Shown here piece after piece: positions 1 through 12,475 of a stretch of 64,000 nt of DNA. Source of the DNA: Castor canadensis (lineage: Eukaryota; Chordata; Mammalia; Rodentia; Castoridae); the NCBI RefSeq assembly GCF_047511655.1, contig NC_133392.1, positions 160,136,542 through 160,200,541 of the forward strand. The letters run 5' to 3'. Made by a program: the position numbers and the translations under genes. A model generated the notes under the pieces. The model saw only the letters and a program-made list of their open reading frames with translations. It ran no database searches and was not told the origin of the DNA. Each line of letters opens with the position of its first letter. Position 1 is the first letter of the stretch.

Positions 1-779
1 GAACTTTCAGTTGTGAAACCGAATATACATGAGGAAAAGTACATGGAACACAGTTACTCAGAAGAATAAATAGTTCTGAAGCATCTAGCCATGTAATCAC
101 AACTCAAATAGAGACATGAAATATTGCCAACACCACAGGAGGACTTTGGGAAGCTATACACAGAGGTAGCCACTGTCCTGGCTGTTATAGGAACTACTTC
201 CTTGTTTTGCTGCTGCTGAAGATATGACACCCCAGCACGGGTTCCTCAACCCCTGCATTGATGTCAGTCATGGAACTTTGTAGACATCAAATCACATGAT
301 GTCTTATTTTATGTTTGGCTCCTTTCCCTTGGTAGTATGTGCCTTTGTGAGGTTTGTCCATGTTGCAGATGGGGTTCATATATTTTTATTGCCATTAAGT
401 GTTGCACTGTGAGCCTTTTCACAGCCGTGTATCTATTCTAGTTTGGGACTATGGTAGTCAGTATTGCTATGGACCAGCTTGCTCTCATGTCCAGATGAAT
501 TTATGTAGCCAGGGTACATGCTTTGGTATGGAGGCAATAGGACACAGGGAATGTGTGTGTTCAACACCAGTAGATATGCTCACCTGTGTTGCAAAGTGGT
601 TGCAGCAACTAGTACTAGTCTCTGTTGCTCTCTGTTCTCACCCAGTATCCTAGGATGTCACCACACAGATTTTTCCAATCACAATTGCAAAGAGGTTGTG
701 TACAGCAGGCTGTGCCTTGCCTGAGTGACTCCTTTTTATAAAACAGCACTTTGCTCCATTTTGCCTGCAAATGCTGAGA
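1..779. other. Intergenic, nothing recognised
   Basis: This is AT-leaning unique-looking sequence. Short open frames (84 codons or fewer) overlap on both strands without a motif. It may include part of an old retroviral element continuing into 780-1440. Confidence 0.5.
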
Positions 780-1440
780 CAGAATGATGCTACATCTTGT
801 TTGTGTAAATAAACAACCATCATCTGTCCAGCACAAACCATGGGACAGACTGATAACTTATGTACTCAAAATCTTCCCACCTATAACTTACCAAATTAAA
901 TCAGGAGCATGTGGACACGTGGGTATGTCAAACCCATATCAGAAAAACCAGGCTCATGAGGTTATTGAACAAACCAGACCAACAAATGATGCTACTCCCT
1001 CCATCTGGATCATATAAAAGGAGACATACCTAATACTGGGGTACAGAGGCACACACTGACCAATCAACAGGCCATCTGGAGCCTATGCCACAGTTCAATA
1101 GGCAATGAATCCCCCACTCTGTCCTCAAGTTCATCCCTGTTTACACGATCCACTCCACTCACTCAATTTGCCATCTGTTTACACCCAGTCAGCTGAGAAC
1201 CAGCTTTGAACCTTGAATCAGCATTGAGTCTTGAACAAGCTCTGTACTTTGATGTCACCATGCCTCACCAGACTGTGACTGGGTTGTTATGTTAGTATCT
1301 TACTTAACTATCTGCAGTGGCTCTCTTTGTTCTGTATCAGTTCTCTGTCTTGCCTTCAACAAGGCCCCTTTGAACCCTGCTGCAAAAGAACCCCTCTTAT
1401 CCATTCTGTACCTTCCATATATTGTGTGTGAAGTGTAATG
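780..1440 (+). mobile_element. Possible solo retroviral LTR (unclassified)
   Basis: A TATA-like catataaaag at 1010-1019 is preceded by about 230 bp of promoter-like sequence. A pyrimidine-rich stretch with a U5-like texture follows (ttgccttcaacaaggcccc, near 1350). The arrangement resembles U3-R-U5 of an endogenous retroviral LTR. I cannot name the family, and no flanking duplication or internal gag/pol sequence is visible. This is inference only. Confidence 0.3.
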
Positions 1441-1582
1441 TATGATGAAAGTTAATATTAGCAATTAACAGCAGAATAAAAGGAACTGTGATTGCCAGTG
1501 CCCTGGCTACCAAGTGAAACCAGTAGTACTTGGTAAATTAAAGCCAGTGAAGTTGACATAGCTTGTCAATTCACTTATTTTT

Positions 1583-1780
1583 CACTTTTTGTTTTTGAGA
1601 TATTGAGGTTTGAACTCAGGGTCTACACCTTGATCCACCCCACCAGCCCTTTTTTGTGAAGGTTTTTTTGAGAAAGGGTCTCATGAACTATTTGCCTGGG
1701 CTGGCTTCGAACCACAATCCTCCTGATATCTGCCTCTTCAGTAGCAAGAATTACAGGTGAGAGTCACTGGTGCCCAGCTG
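1583..1780 (-). mobile_element. B1-dID-type composite SINE
   Basis: Read on the minus strand, a B1-like left half (cagctgggcaccagtg..., aattcttgc, ccagcccaggcaaat, gagacc-type core) is followed by an ID/tRNA-like right half (gggctggtggggtggatcaa, gagttcaaacctcaatatc) and an A-rich tail (plus-strand T-run at 1583-1597). Similar AT-rich flanks (tcaattcactta and tcaatttattg) may be a decayed target-site duplication. Confidence 0.8.
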
Positions 1781-2039
1781 TTTATCAATTTATTGTTATT
1801 CAATAAATTCTGACGTTGTTGAAAGACACAAGCATTTCCATCTACGTTTCTGACATAGCTTGCTTATGACAGTGGTATATTTGAGGGGATTTCCTACGCA
1901 CTCCTCTGGTGGTTGATTTTACAAGAATGTTCATGAGTTTATTGACCACCTGTAAGTACTCCCCTGTGAGGTGTCTGACTGTCTTTTATGGGATAACTTG
2001 TTTTCTAGAAATGTTTATTTGTAGGTTTTTGGGTTTTTT

Positions 2040-2232
2040 GTTTGTTTGTTTGTTTGTTTGTTTTTGCAGTACTGAGGTTTAACTCAGGGCCTACATCTTG
2101 ATCCACTACACCAGCCCTTTTTCATGGAGGGTTTTTTTGAGATAGGTTCTCCCAAACTATTTGCCTAGGCTGGCTTCAAACCACAGTCCTGATCTCTGCC
2201 TCCTGAGTAGCTAGGATTACAGCTACTCAGCT
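2040..2232 (-). mobile_element. B1-dID-type composite SINE with (TTTG)n tail
   Basis: This has the same architecture as the copy at 1583-1780 and is closely similar through the ID half (gcagtactgaggtttaactcag, ccactacaccagcccttttt) and the B1 half (gcctaggctggcttcaaacc, gcctcctgagtagctaggat). The A-rich tail has become a (CAAA)n run on the minus strand (TTTG repeats at 2037-2063). Confidence 0.82.
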
Positions 2233-2540
2233 TGTGGATTTTTTTTTTTTGAGGCTTGTCTTTACCTTATCCCTGAGAAAGTCAATTTCCAAGTTTTACT
2301 TGTCAGTGATTTTTCTCAGATGTTCTCACTTCTGAGAGTTTTTCACATATCTAGCATCAGGCTTAGGTCTTTTATGTGGTTATTGTCCACAGGAGTGCCA
2401 GATGTAACTATGAAAAACAAACCTCAGTAGGTGAACTCCAGATATAAACTGTTAGCTTAGGCAGGTAGACGAACATGAGCTACAATAAGGAAATACCAGA
2501 TTCCATTCTAATTTGTACCTACAATTAAGATAACGGTCTT

Positions 2541-2763
2541 GCCAAGTACCCATGGCTCACATCTGTAATCCTAGCTACTTGGGAAGCTGAGATTTGGAAG
2601 ATTATGGTTTGAGGCTAGCCCAGGCAAGTAGTTCTCCATACTCCATCTACAAAATAATCAGAGCAGAATGGGATGGAGGTGTGGCTCAAGCAGGAGAGTG
2701 CCTGCTGTGCAAGTGAGAAGTCCTGAGGTCAAACCCCAGTCACACACACACACAAAAAAAAAG
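2541..2763 (+). mobile_element. B1-dID-type composite SINE
   Basis: A plus-strand copy: the B1-like left part runs from about 2541 (catggctcacatctgtaatc, ctagctacttgggaagctga, aggctagcccaggcaa), and the ID-like right part is near 2672-2740 (ggaggtgtggctcaagcagg, gcctgctgtgcaagtg). It ends in (CA)n and an A-run. Flanks aagataacggtctt and aaggttaatggtcct look like a diverged target-site duplication. Confidence 0.85.
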
Positions 2764-2864
2764 GTTAATGGTCCTAATGGTCCTGTACCTTCCCCTCCCT
2801 CTGGAGCATACTCCCAATATGAAGGCTGTACCTGCATCTTGAGGGCATAGTGACTGCTTTATAG

Positions 2865-4500
2865 AGCTAAACCAAAAAGGTAAACAGGAGACTTAATATG
2901 GTAAAAATGGTAATACTAGCAAAAGCAATCTGCAGGTTCATTGCAATGCCCATCAAAATCACAATGTAATTCTTGGCAGAAATAGAAAAATCAATCCTAA
3001 AAATTCATATGAAAGCATAAAAAAAATCTGAGTAGCAAAAGTAATCCTGAGCAAAAAGATCAATGCTAGAGGTATCACAATAACCAGACTTAAAATTATA
3101 CTACAGAGCCATAGTAGGAAAAACAGCATGGTGCTCATGTAAAAACAGACACGAAGATCAATGGAACAGCATGGAAAATCCCAAAATAAAACCACATGTC
3201 TACAACCATCTGATCTTTGACAAAGGAGCCCAAAACATACACTGGAGAAAAACCAGCCTCTTCAATGAATAAGGTTGGTAAAATTGGTTATCTACATGCA
3301 GAAGACTGAGGTCTCAGTTGCTGTACAAAAGCAACTACAAATTGATCAAAGACCTTAATGTAAGATCTGAAGTTTTGAAATTACTACAGGAAAAAAATAG
3401 GGAAGACTCTGGAAGATAGAGACATAGGTAGTTATTTTCTGAATAGAACTCTAATTGCTCAGGAAACAAGAACAAGAATTTACAAATGGGACAGCATCAA
3501 ATTAAAAAATTTCTGCACATCAAAAGGAACAATTATCAAGAGACAACCCACAGAATAGGAGCAAATCTTCACCAGCTATTCAACAGATAAGGGATTAATA
3601 TCCAGTATCCACAAAGAGCTCAAAAACGAAACAGCCAAAGAACAAATAATCCAATTCATAAATGAGCAAACAAATGGAGCTGACAGTTCTCAGAAGAAGA
3701 AATTCAAATGCCTGATAAGTACAAGGAGAAATGTTCAACACCCTTAGCTATAAAGAAAATGCACATCAAAAATACACTAAGATTCCACCCAGCTCAGTCA
3801 GATTGGTAATCGCCAAGACAACAACAAATGCCAGCTAGGATGCAGGGGACAAGCACTTTCATACACTGCTGTGGGAATGTAAACAGGTGCAACCACTATG
3901 GAAATCAGTAAGGTGTTCCTCTAAAACACACAAATGAACCTGCCTTCTGGCCCTGCCTTACCACTCCTGGTATACTGATTACTCTGAAGGAGTGTAAATC
4001 AATAAGAGAGACACCTGCACACTCATGTTTATTGTAGCTCTGTTCACAATAGACAAACTGTGAAGACAGCTGAGGTGCCCAGCAACCGATGGATGGAGAA
4101 AGAAAATAAAAATTGTGGGATATACATATATCCACACTCACACTCAGCCACAAAGAAAAATGAAATGACATCATTTGCCAGAAAGTAGGTGAGCTAAGCC
4201 AAGTTAAAAAGGTCAAATATTGCAAGTTCTCACTCACTTGTGGCACCTAGACCTAAAATGAGCTGATGACAGGATATGGATGAATACAGTGCGCTTTCTG
4301 GGTTTAGCATGGGGAGAGGAAAGGAAAGGATATTGAGGGGTGAAGAGGATGGAAGTACACTGTGTATGCACATATGAAGATAGTATAATGACACCCATCA
4401 AATACTCCGAACACCCTTGAGAAAGGTGGGGAAGAGTGGGTGGAGGGAAGGCATGGGAACAACCCTATCTCATCCTTCCATATCTGCTAAAATCTCAAGA
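2865..4500 (+). mobile_element. LINE-1, 3' half of ORF2 plus 3' UTR, decayed
   Basis: Sense-strand sequence follows the typical L1 ORF2 3' end in order. It runs through a ttcattgcaatgcccatcaa region, atctgatctttgacaaagga (LIFDK), gggattaatatccag, and catacactgctgtgggaatg with aaccactatggaaatcagt (LLWECK...PLWKS, about 3860-3910), then acaatagacaaactg and the 3' UTR. Many frameshifts and stops break the frame, so this is a dead, 5'-truncated copy. The right edge is uncertain. Confidence 0.88.
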
Positions 4501-5280
4501 TGACTTATAATACCAAATACAATTTAAATGCTACACATTTACAATTTACTGTTTAGTGGTTAATTATTTAGTTGTTACTTTGTATTGTTTAGGGAATGGT
4601 GACAGGAAAAAAAGTGCACGTTTTCAATAGTGACATACTTTTTTCTGAGTATTTTCAATCTGTGGTGGGTCCGAGGCATGGACTTGGGACCTGTGGATAT
4701 GGCCGTTGACCGTGTTTTATCGCTAGCTACTTTGTACTATACGTGTAGCTTTATGTGCAGGTGTCTGATCTATCTCAAGGGAAAAGGGCTTGGCTTTATT
4801 GTACGTGGATGTCCAATTGTCTCAAGACCGTTTTTGTAAAGACGTCACCTTCCCCAATAAGTTGCCCTTACGCTTTATTTAAGATTAATTACCATGTAAG
4901 TGAAAACCTAGTTCTCAAATCTGTTTAGTTCCAGTTAGTGACACATCTGTCACTACAGCTGGACCACGCTGCTCCACTCGCTGGGCTTCACAGTAGATAG
5001 AGACAACAAGACCTGGCAAGTCTCCCACATTAATCTTTCTTCATAAGCATTTTGTCTGATCTAGGACTTTTCCTATTTTTGTTGTTGGTTTATTTGGTTT
5101 TCCTTGGGGGAATGTTGTTTTTCTTTTCATTGTTATTGCTAGTTTTTGTTTCTGTTAAAACAAAATTGTAAATTTGTAAATTGTAAAAATTGTACATTTT
5201 TGAATCAGTTTTTTTTTCTCCCAATGAAACGTCTGCTGGGATTGCACTGAATCTAGAAATCAGTCTGGGAGGAATTAATC
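4501..5280. other. Intergenic AT-rich sequence, no gene
   Basis: Runs of T and A and no supported open frame. A stretch at 4665-4720 (gtgggtccgaggcatggact, gggacctgtggatatggccg) resembles a motif seen in some old repeat tails, but I cannot assign it. Confidence 0.5.
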
Positions 5281-5372
5281 CTTTTGTTGCTGTTGTTCAA
5301 TACTGGAAGTTAAACCCAAGGCCTTGAGCTTGCAAGAAAGTGCTCTACTCCTTGAGCTACATCACCAGCCCA
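5281..5372 (-). mobile_element. ID-type monomeric SINE
   Basis: On the minus strand it reads gggctggtgatgtagctcaa, gagcactttcttgcaagctc and gggtttaacttcc, which is the tRNA-Ala-derived ID core with box A- and B-like segments. There is no B1 half. Flanks aattaatcctttt and aattcatcctatt form a plausible 13-bp target-site duplication with two mismatches. Confidence 0.82.
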
Positions 5373-5724
5373 AGAATTCATCCTATTATTGAGTCTTTCA
5401 GAATTTGAATAAGGTAGATCTCTTCATTATGTAGGCCTTTAATTCTTTTAGCGATGTTTGGTGATCGTTCAGTGTAGAGTTCTTGAATATAAATATATGT
5501 TTATGTATATGTATACATAAGTCCCCAAATGTGTTTGCACATTTTTATATATTATGCATTATGAATAACTGCAGTGAGCATATTGAACATATGTCCTCCT
5601 TACTTTCCCTCACTCTAACTCTTCCCCATCCCTAGCGCTAACGTTTTCCATCTACGTTACGGAAGCATATCGATCCATATCATTGTGTGTGTGTGTTCTT
5701 TTATAAGGTCTTTGTTCCCGTGTT

Positions 5725-6100
5725 CATCTTCCTCTAATTATAACAAGATACTTGAGGTAATCAACTTACAGATATAAAAGTTTCATCTTGGCTCAGACCT
5801 TCAGAGGCTTCAATCCACGGCCATCTGGCCCTGTTGCTTTGGATCTGTGGCAAGGTTGAGCATCATGGCAGGAAGTGTATGGCAGAGGGAGCTGCTCGCC
5901 TTATGGTGGCAGGGAAATGAAAGAGAGGAAGAGACCAGTACCCCACACAGCCCTTCAAAGGCCAACCCAGGATGACCTAAGCCTCCCCACTTGTCCTCAC
6001 CTCTTAAAGGATCTACCACTGCCCAATAGAGCCACTCCACAGACCACAGCTTTAACACGTGGGGTTTTGTGGGCTATCCCAAAGTCAAACTGTAGCACTT
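5725..6100 (-). mobile_element. MaLR-type LTR (ERVL-MaLR)
   Basis: Plus-strand text is the reverse complement of a MaLR LTR: taattataacaagatacttg, a cagaggcttcaatccacggc-like motif, ggcaggaagtgtatggcaga, cctcacctcttaaaggatct, and a conserved terminal region near 6050-6095 (acacgtggggttttgtgggc). It is old and diverged. No internal retroviral sequence is present, so it is a solo LTR or fragment. Confidence 0.7.
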
Positions 6101-7129
6101 CCCAGCTCATAAATAAGCTGGGGAGAGTATATGTCTCTATTTTGTGAGAAAGGTCATAAGGAATTGGTGATATTTCTTCAGGACTGGAGTTATTAGTATC
6201 CACCAGAATAATGCCATCTGCTTGTAATGTACATATTATTAAAGATTTTAGTTGAAAATTCAATTGTATTAATAAATATAGAGATGTTCTAAATTTTTGT
6301 TTCTTTTACAAGTTTTGGTAATTTGTATCTTTTAATGAATTTATGCATTTTATCTGAATCATTTATTTTATTTGCTTAAAGTTCCTTTAAACTTTGTTTT
6401 TGCCTTTTAGTATGCACTGTAATTTTCCTTAATATCTGGACATGGTGTAGAGTATGAAAAGAATCATGGTAAATAAACCCCCTTCCAAGGCACGTGGCAA
6501 TGGTGGGGAAGCAGTCCACAGTCCTGTGGTTGGCTTTCACCCTTCTGTGAGCCTGTGGTCCTGGGCTTGAATTTCACACATGCTTCTTAGTTCCCTCTAC
6601 CCTGGAGGGGCCAGGATGACTGGATTTGGGTATTGCCCTTTCTTCTGGTCACTTAGGCTTTGATTAACCCTTGGCAAGTTAGGCTCTGGTTAATTAGTTT
6701 CTCCTGAGGGCAGATCTTGTTAAGAAGAAGAATTCTCTGGTGTGTTTCAAAATGGTACCTTTCCTCTCCCTTTTCAGAGAGATTTTCCTCTGGCTTTCAC
6801 CATGAGAACACGGTAGAGCTCCAGAAGGCAAAGCTCATAGAGGTGTCCCCAGTGTCCCCAGAGCATTTATCTCCCAGACTTGTCTGTACTGGGCCTCAGG
6901 CAATTCATTAATTACATTTGGGGTTCTCTTAGTCTACCACTGGGTTCCAGGATGGTCCTGATCTGGTGCAAGTGTGGGTTCCTGAATTCCTATCTGTTGT
7001 TCCAATTAGGAGAAGCGCTGGTGTGCCTGTGGTGACCCCTTAGGAAGATTTTCTACTTTGTTCAGCTTTCACTTGTCCTGAGGATGGAGTAGTGACTTCC
7101 AAACAAATTAGACTGGAAACTACTCTTGT
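6101..7129. other. Intergenic, no gene recognised
   Basis: AT-rich to 6480, then mixed composition. Part of 6640-7130 may belong to the old L1 segment that is clearer from 7130 on. Frames of 64-90 codons here have no family motif. Confidence 0.4.
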
Positions 7130-9130
7130 CTTTTTTGTTACTCTTTTCCCTACTTTGGATTAACTTGGTTTTTTTGTTTGTTTGTTTGTTTTAGTAATCC
7201 ACTTTATTTCCAACTCAGCTATTCCTCTGAAATTTTTATTATTTATTTAGGGGTTACCATGTGCATTTCAACTAATCCTAGTCTGACTTCAACCAATATT
7301 AACTATTTCATGTATAACTTGGTGACTTTATAAGAATAAGTTCATATTTGCCCCCCAGATTCTTTGAATGAATGTCATAAAATTTATTTCTATATTTGTT
7401 GAAACTCCACAGAAAACTATTTTTTCTCCAAATGTTAAACTATGTTTTAAAAAGTAAAGGTGTTAAAAGTTTTTATATCTGCCATTTCTGGCTGAGTTCT
7501 GCACTGAGTTTCATTTTTGGTATCATTTTTTTTGAACTTTTCTTTGTGGTTTGCGGCCCATACAGTCTCTCTCTTTGAAAGTCCTTAGCACCCCTTTGTT
7601 TTCGAAGAATGTTTGTTGTGAGTACAGAATCTTAGCTTTAAGATTTGTTTCTTTCAGAATTTTAAAGATACCATTCCATTGTCTTTTGTCTTGAATGGGT
7701 TTTGATGAGACGTCTATAACAAGTCTTATCTTTGTTCTCCTGTATGAAATATGTGTTTCCTTACTCAAAATCTTTTTAAGCTTTCCACTTTATCACTGAT
7801 TTTCATCAGTTAGGTGATGGGCGATGCTGGCCTTGTATGGCTTGCTTTGTGTTTATCTTGTAAGCTTCTTGGATTTGCATGCTATAGTTTATCAAATTGG
7901 GAAAATTTCAACCATTATTGATTCAAATATATTCTTGACCCTTCTCCATCATCTGATTCTGGACTGATTGATTTTGCTTGTAGATCATTAAGACTTTAGT
8001 TTGTCTTCAGTCTTTCTCTTTTAATCTTTCAATTGAACAATTCATATTTCTCTATGTTCAAGGTCACTGATCTTTTCTCTCTTTGCATTCAATTTGCTAT
8101 TAAGCTGATCCAGGATTTTTTTTCTCACCTTAGATACTTTATTTTTCTTTTAGTTCATTGAGTACTTTCTTGTATCTTTGATTTCAATCATTATTTTCCT
8201 GTAAACTCTTAAGTGTACTTATGGTTATTGTATTGAAGACTATGTCTGTTAATTCCATCATCTCTGTGATTTCTGGCTTTGTTTCTATGAAATAAGTTTT
8301 CTCCACGTGATTGGTCACATTTTCCTTCGTTGCACATCTAGTAATTTTTTGTGTGATGCTAGATATTTTGAATATTTCTTAGCCTCAGGATTCTGTGATC
8401 TTTGAGTCTGTTGAATTTTGTTCTGGCCAGGTTGCTCGTTTTGAGACCTGTTCATAGTATCTCTTAGGACAGGTATAGAGTGCCCTGTAATATATGGCAG
8501 TTTATCTATATTAATAAGACATAACTGTAGGGGGTCCCCGAGTATCACAGGTGTCAAGCAATATGTCTCCACTGGAGAATCCACTCAGGATTCCTGGCAT
8601 CTTCACAGGATCCCAGGGATTGCTCAGCTCCTTGGTGTCCCTTGCCAAATGCTATGGAGTTTCACACCATGCACTTGCTGCTTAGCTTCCTGAGACAATT
8701 TATGGAGATGTAGGGAGCCCTTTTTCCAACATGACTCTCTCCTCTCCAGTATTGGACCCCAGAACTTTCAGTCCGCCCTCCATCCTTCCTCACTTTAATG
8801 AGATGGCATGGTCTACATGGTCCCTGTCCTCAGCCACAGTACGGAGAGCACCTCAGGGAGGAAGCCAGCAGCTCATTTATTTTTCTTTCTCTTGGGGATC
8901 TCAGTCCAGTATTCCAGCTGTCTGGTGCTTCATAAAGCTTTGTTCGGTTTTCTCCTCGTTTGTAATGGGAGTATGTCTGGTCCCACTTACTCTGGCATGG
9001 TAGAGGCAGAGATCAGGCTCTCTGATGACTCTGGAGTCATTAAATATAGCCCAGTCTTTCACTCACCGTCTGGCCTCTCATCTATAATTACCTGGAGGAT
9101 ATTTCCTGCCTTGCTATTATCTCTGAGTCA
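7130..9130. mobile_element. Ancient L1M-like LINE segment
   Basis: The stretch matches, piece by piece, a very common mammal-wide old L1 untranslated sequence. Landmarks are ggggttaccatgtgcatttc (7251), a ctttcagaattttaaagata stretch (7651), cttcttggatttgcatgcta (7866), aaattgggaaaatttcaacc (7893) and tattgattcaaatatattct (7915). It continues through gttaattccatcatctctgt (8248) and the tgatgctagatattttgaat region (8353). It is heavily diverged with no usable frame. Orientation within the LINE is not certain. Confidence 0.6.
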
Positions 9131-10254
9131 CCATGTTCCAAAGTGAACTCCTTATCTTTGCCTTGCCATCAGCTCTTCCTTCCAATTGGCCTGTGTCTGT
9201 CAAGCTCAAAATCTTAGTCATCTTTTAACATTAACTTAATTGTACACCAGCTTTTAATCAATTCCAACTTCAAGACGTGCCAATTCTGTCTTGCAGATCT
9301 TTTAAATATATTCCCTTCTCTCAATTTCTGCTGCACCTTTATTGGGACAATTTCTCATCAACTCTGTAATAGTTTCCTATATGGAAGGCTGGCTGATGTC
9401 ATATACACCAAAGATGCAAGAATACCTCTCAGTGATCAGCAGGGCTCCTCAACATGTCCGGTTCAGTCCATGTCCTTCACCCTGGGCATACAGGGCTCTA
9501 TGAATGCCTTTCACCACAGTTCTCCTCCCTTTTGAATCTTCAAATATTCTTATCTCTCTTCTGACCTCATTCTTCCTTCCCATTCACCCAAAGCACACTT
9601 TGCCTCTACACTTCCACTTATCCCTTTGTTTTCAAACTCAATGTTCCATCTTGGAGAAAGCCCCCCTTTCCTTATTTTTCACATGTGGGGCTGAGTGGCC
9701 TGCTCCGGATTCTTCTCTCGATGGCGCATTTCTCATACTGCATGACCTTGTAATTGTCTTCATACCCAACTAGATTTCCAGCTGAGGTCCCTGTGCCCCA
9801 TGCTATCATCGTGCTGCCAAAATCACCAATGTCTGGCATACACAGGAGATCTATCCATAGTTGTTGAATAAGTGAAAGCCTGAATGAAGAAATAGGGTGA
9901 TGTCAGTGGATTCAAGATAGAAGCAGAGACTGATGGGAAGTCAGAGTCCAAAACACCAACAGGCAACTTAGTCCAATCTTCCATTTAGTGCAGTCATTCC
10001 CTTTGCTGTTCTGTAGTCAATATCAGCTGACTGTGTTGAATCACTCTACAATCAGGAACTTATTTCTTGTCATGGCAGCTTGTTCCTTTTCTGAACTATT
10101 TTGTTGTAAGACATTGCACCAGAATCTTCACTGCATAGCTTCCACCCATTCGTTTCGGTTTTTTATCTGACTTTGTGAAGACAGTGTTACTTTTTTGTTC
10201 CAGTGATAGCTCTCATCGTCTGAAGATGGTCTTCAGTGTCTGGGTCTCCATCAT
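9131..10254. other. Intergenic, nothing recognised
   Basis: Pyrimidine-rich, unique-looking sequence with no splice-flanked open frame or repeat I can name. Confidence 0.4.
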
Positions 10255-10450
10255 ACTGAGAGCAGCTGTCACCACATCAGCTCATACGCATTGTCATCTG
10301 TTCATTCAGATTTTACAGCAATCCCAAGAGCTAGAGTGTTCGTAATATTACTATTCTAGAGATGGAAAAACTGAAGCTCACAGAGGCAATGCCTAGAAAT
10401 ACAGAGAGATGCCCAAGGAGCCCCAGGTGTTTGTGTTGTTCCAGTCCAGT
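10255..10450 (+). mobile_element. MIR SINE
   Basis: The MIR core is visible: ttcattcagattttacagca, ctattctagagatggaaaaa, ctgaagctcacagaggcaat and gatgcccaagga correspond to the usual MIR segments in that order. A second small MIR-tail-like piece (aaatgctcaatagatgctac) is at about 10734-10753. Confidence 0.72.
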
Positions 10451-12109
10451 CCCCAAACCAGGATCCCAGCTATCATATTATATGACCTACCATCTGATCC
10501 CAGACACCATCTCATTTCAGAAACCATCTGATTCCAGCTGCCATCTGACTGTAACCACAAGACAGACCTTGAAGGAGAGCCATCCTGCTGAGCCCAGTCA
10601 ACTCCCAGGAGAGCCGGAGATACTAACTTTGGGTAACTTTACTACAGAGTAATAAATAGAGACCACTAGCCTCATCTTATGCTGTCCATTTGAGTAAAAG
10701 TTCAGAAAAACCATGTCCTAGGTGTGTATGAGGAAATGCTCAATAGATGCTACCTGTTACTGTTGCTACCACTACCACTCATAACAGCTGTGATGATGAT
10801 GGGCTCTGTACTACAAATGTAATCAGATGCTAGGCACACCAGGCAAGAGTGGGGTAACCCTAATGTTGGAGTTGATGAGGAAATGGAGATAACAGTGCTC
10901 TGGGAAGAGGAAAAAAAGACCATCAAGGTGTCCCAGGAGTATGAAAGACTTTTCCTGGAGGACAGTGTTAGGCTGGGAAAATAGCTCACGTATGGGCTCC
11001 CAAGGAGTCATATTGAGGGACCAGTGCTTTGGTCCTTGAAGCCTAGGATGAACAGGGATGAGGGACATAAAGGCTGGGAGGTGAGGAGGAGCCCATTCAC
11101 ACTGGTATGTTAAGGGAGATAGTGGCTTCCTATTGGCAGAAACTTCCAGGCTCTGGAGACTCCTTTAAATTCTCTGACCCCCAGCCTTTGTGGGTTATCT
11201 CACCCAGGTGTCTAAAGCAAGAGTAATGGCCCTACCACCTTATCTCAAGAGCGAACAGGGGATTTATTAAATACTAACAGAAGGTTTACAGCCACAAGAG
11301 ATATATGACCAAGTCACTTGGCCATTCATATTTCGAGAAGCTGAGGTTATAAGGTCTTCCTTGGGCAGACACTCCTTCAGCTCGCCTGTGCTCAGCCCAA
11401 CATCCTTGATGGCAGGTGGGATGCTTGACCACATGCCTGGGCTTCTGGACCACAGCTGAAGAAAGGTGAGGATGAAGGCAGGCTACCTGGCCCAGGTACT
11501 CACAAAGGGCTTCACAGTGCCTCTGCAGTTCAATTTTCATACTTGTTCTGATATCTGATATTTTTAAACCTTTCATTGGACAGAATCCAAAGTTAATAGA
11601 AGAGGAAAGAAGAAATCACCTTTGGGAGGATGAGCTTTGCCTTGGTTAGTTCCCAAACTATGCATAGATGGCAGAAGATACCCAGAGTATAGTTTTGGGA
11701 GAAAACTACTGACCTGAGCATAACTGGAGTGGTCCCAGAGGCCTGGATGGATCTGGGAAGTCCACCATCAAGAGGAAGGTAAAAATACCCCTAAAATTTT
11801 TTGTGTTTTTCTTTCATGGAGTAAGATAAATTTCCTCCTGGTTTTCAGCTTCCAAGGAGAAGCTGGAAAGTGATTAGAAGAGGCTCCTCTCTGGGGTGAG
11901 CAGGTGACATGAAAACCCACTGCCCCCAGGTTTGTCATAAATACAGAATGTTACAGCTTAGGGGCTCTGTTGAAGCAGGGCCAGTGAAGATGTTTGTTTA
12001 TAAAAACCTTTATGGTCATGTTTGCAATGGGCTGTGAGAGGAAGGTGAGAGGGTAGAAGATCATGTTTCTATGGGGGATGAAATCTAGTCATGCCTGATC
12101 AGAACAAGT
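10451..12109. other. Intergenic, no gene recognised
   Basis: Unique-looking sequence. The short frames are not supported by motifs or splice patterns. Confidence 0.4.
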
Positions 12110-12475
12110 GTGTCTCACTTCATTTGAGCTGCTGTAGCAAAATACCATAGAATGTTTGATTCTTGTAGTTCTGGATGCTGGAAGTCCGAGATCAGGGGCC
12201 AACATTCTGTATCTGGTGAGGTCTTTGGCTGTGTCCTTACATGATAGAAGGTAGAGAGGCAGGCAGGAATGAGGGTGTGTCCTCACAAGGCTGAAGGGCT
12301 TACAGAGCACACCCACTCCTACCAGTGCTTTGTACAGCAGCATTAACCCCCTCAAGAGGGTGGAGCCCTCAGGACCTAAACTCTTCCCAAGAGGCCATGC
12401 TCCCACCACTGTTGAAGTGGGGACCAAGTTTCAACATGAAGTTTTGGTGAAGACAAAATCTTAACCACAGAGATA
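12110..12475 (-). mobile_element. MaLR-type LTR (MST/MLT1 class)
   Basis: Plus-strand text is the reverse complement of a MaLR LTR: tgctgtagcaaaataccata, agttctggatgctggaagtc, tatctggtgaggtctttggc, a gtgtccttacatgatagaag segment, agaggccatgctcccaccac and a closing aagtttcaacatgaagtttt. This order is typical of MLT1/MST LTRs in reverse. Open frames across it (112 and 80 codons) are by-products. Confidence 0.82.

Noticed and set aside
2865-4500. Possible reverse-transcriptase gene
   Set aside because: The L1 ORF2 tail is broken by frameshifts and stops and lacks its 5' part.
4665-4720. Sequence like gggacctgtggatatggccg, reminiscent of an old repeat tail
   Set aside because: Too short and diverged to assign to a family.
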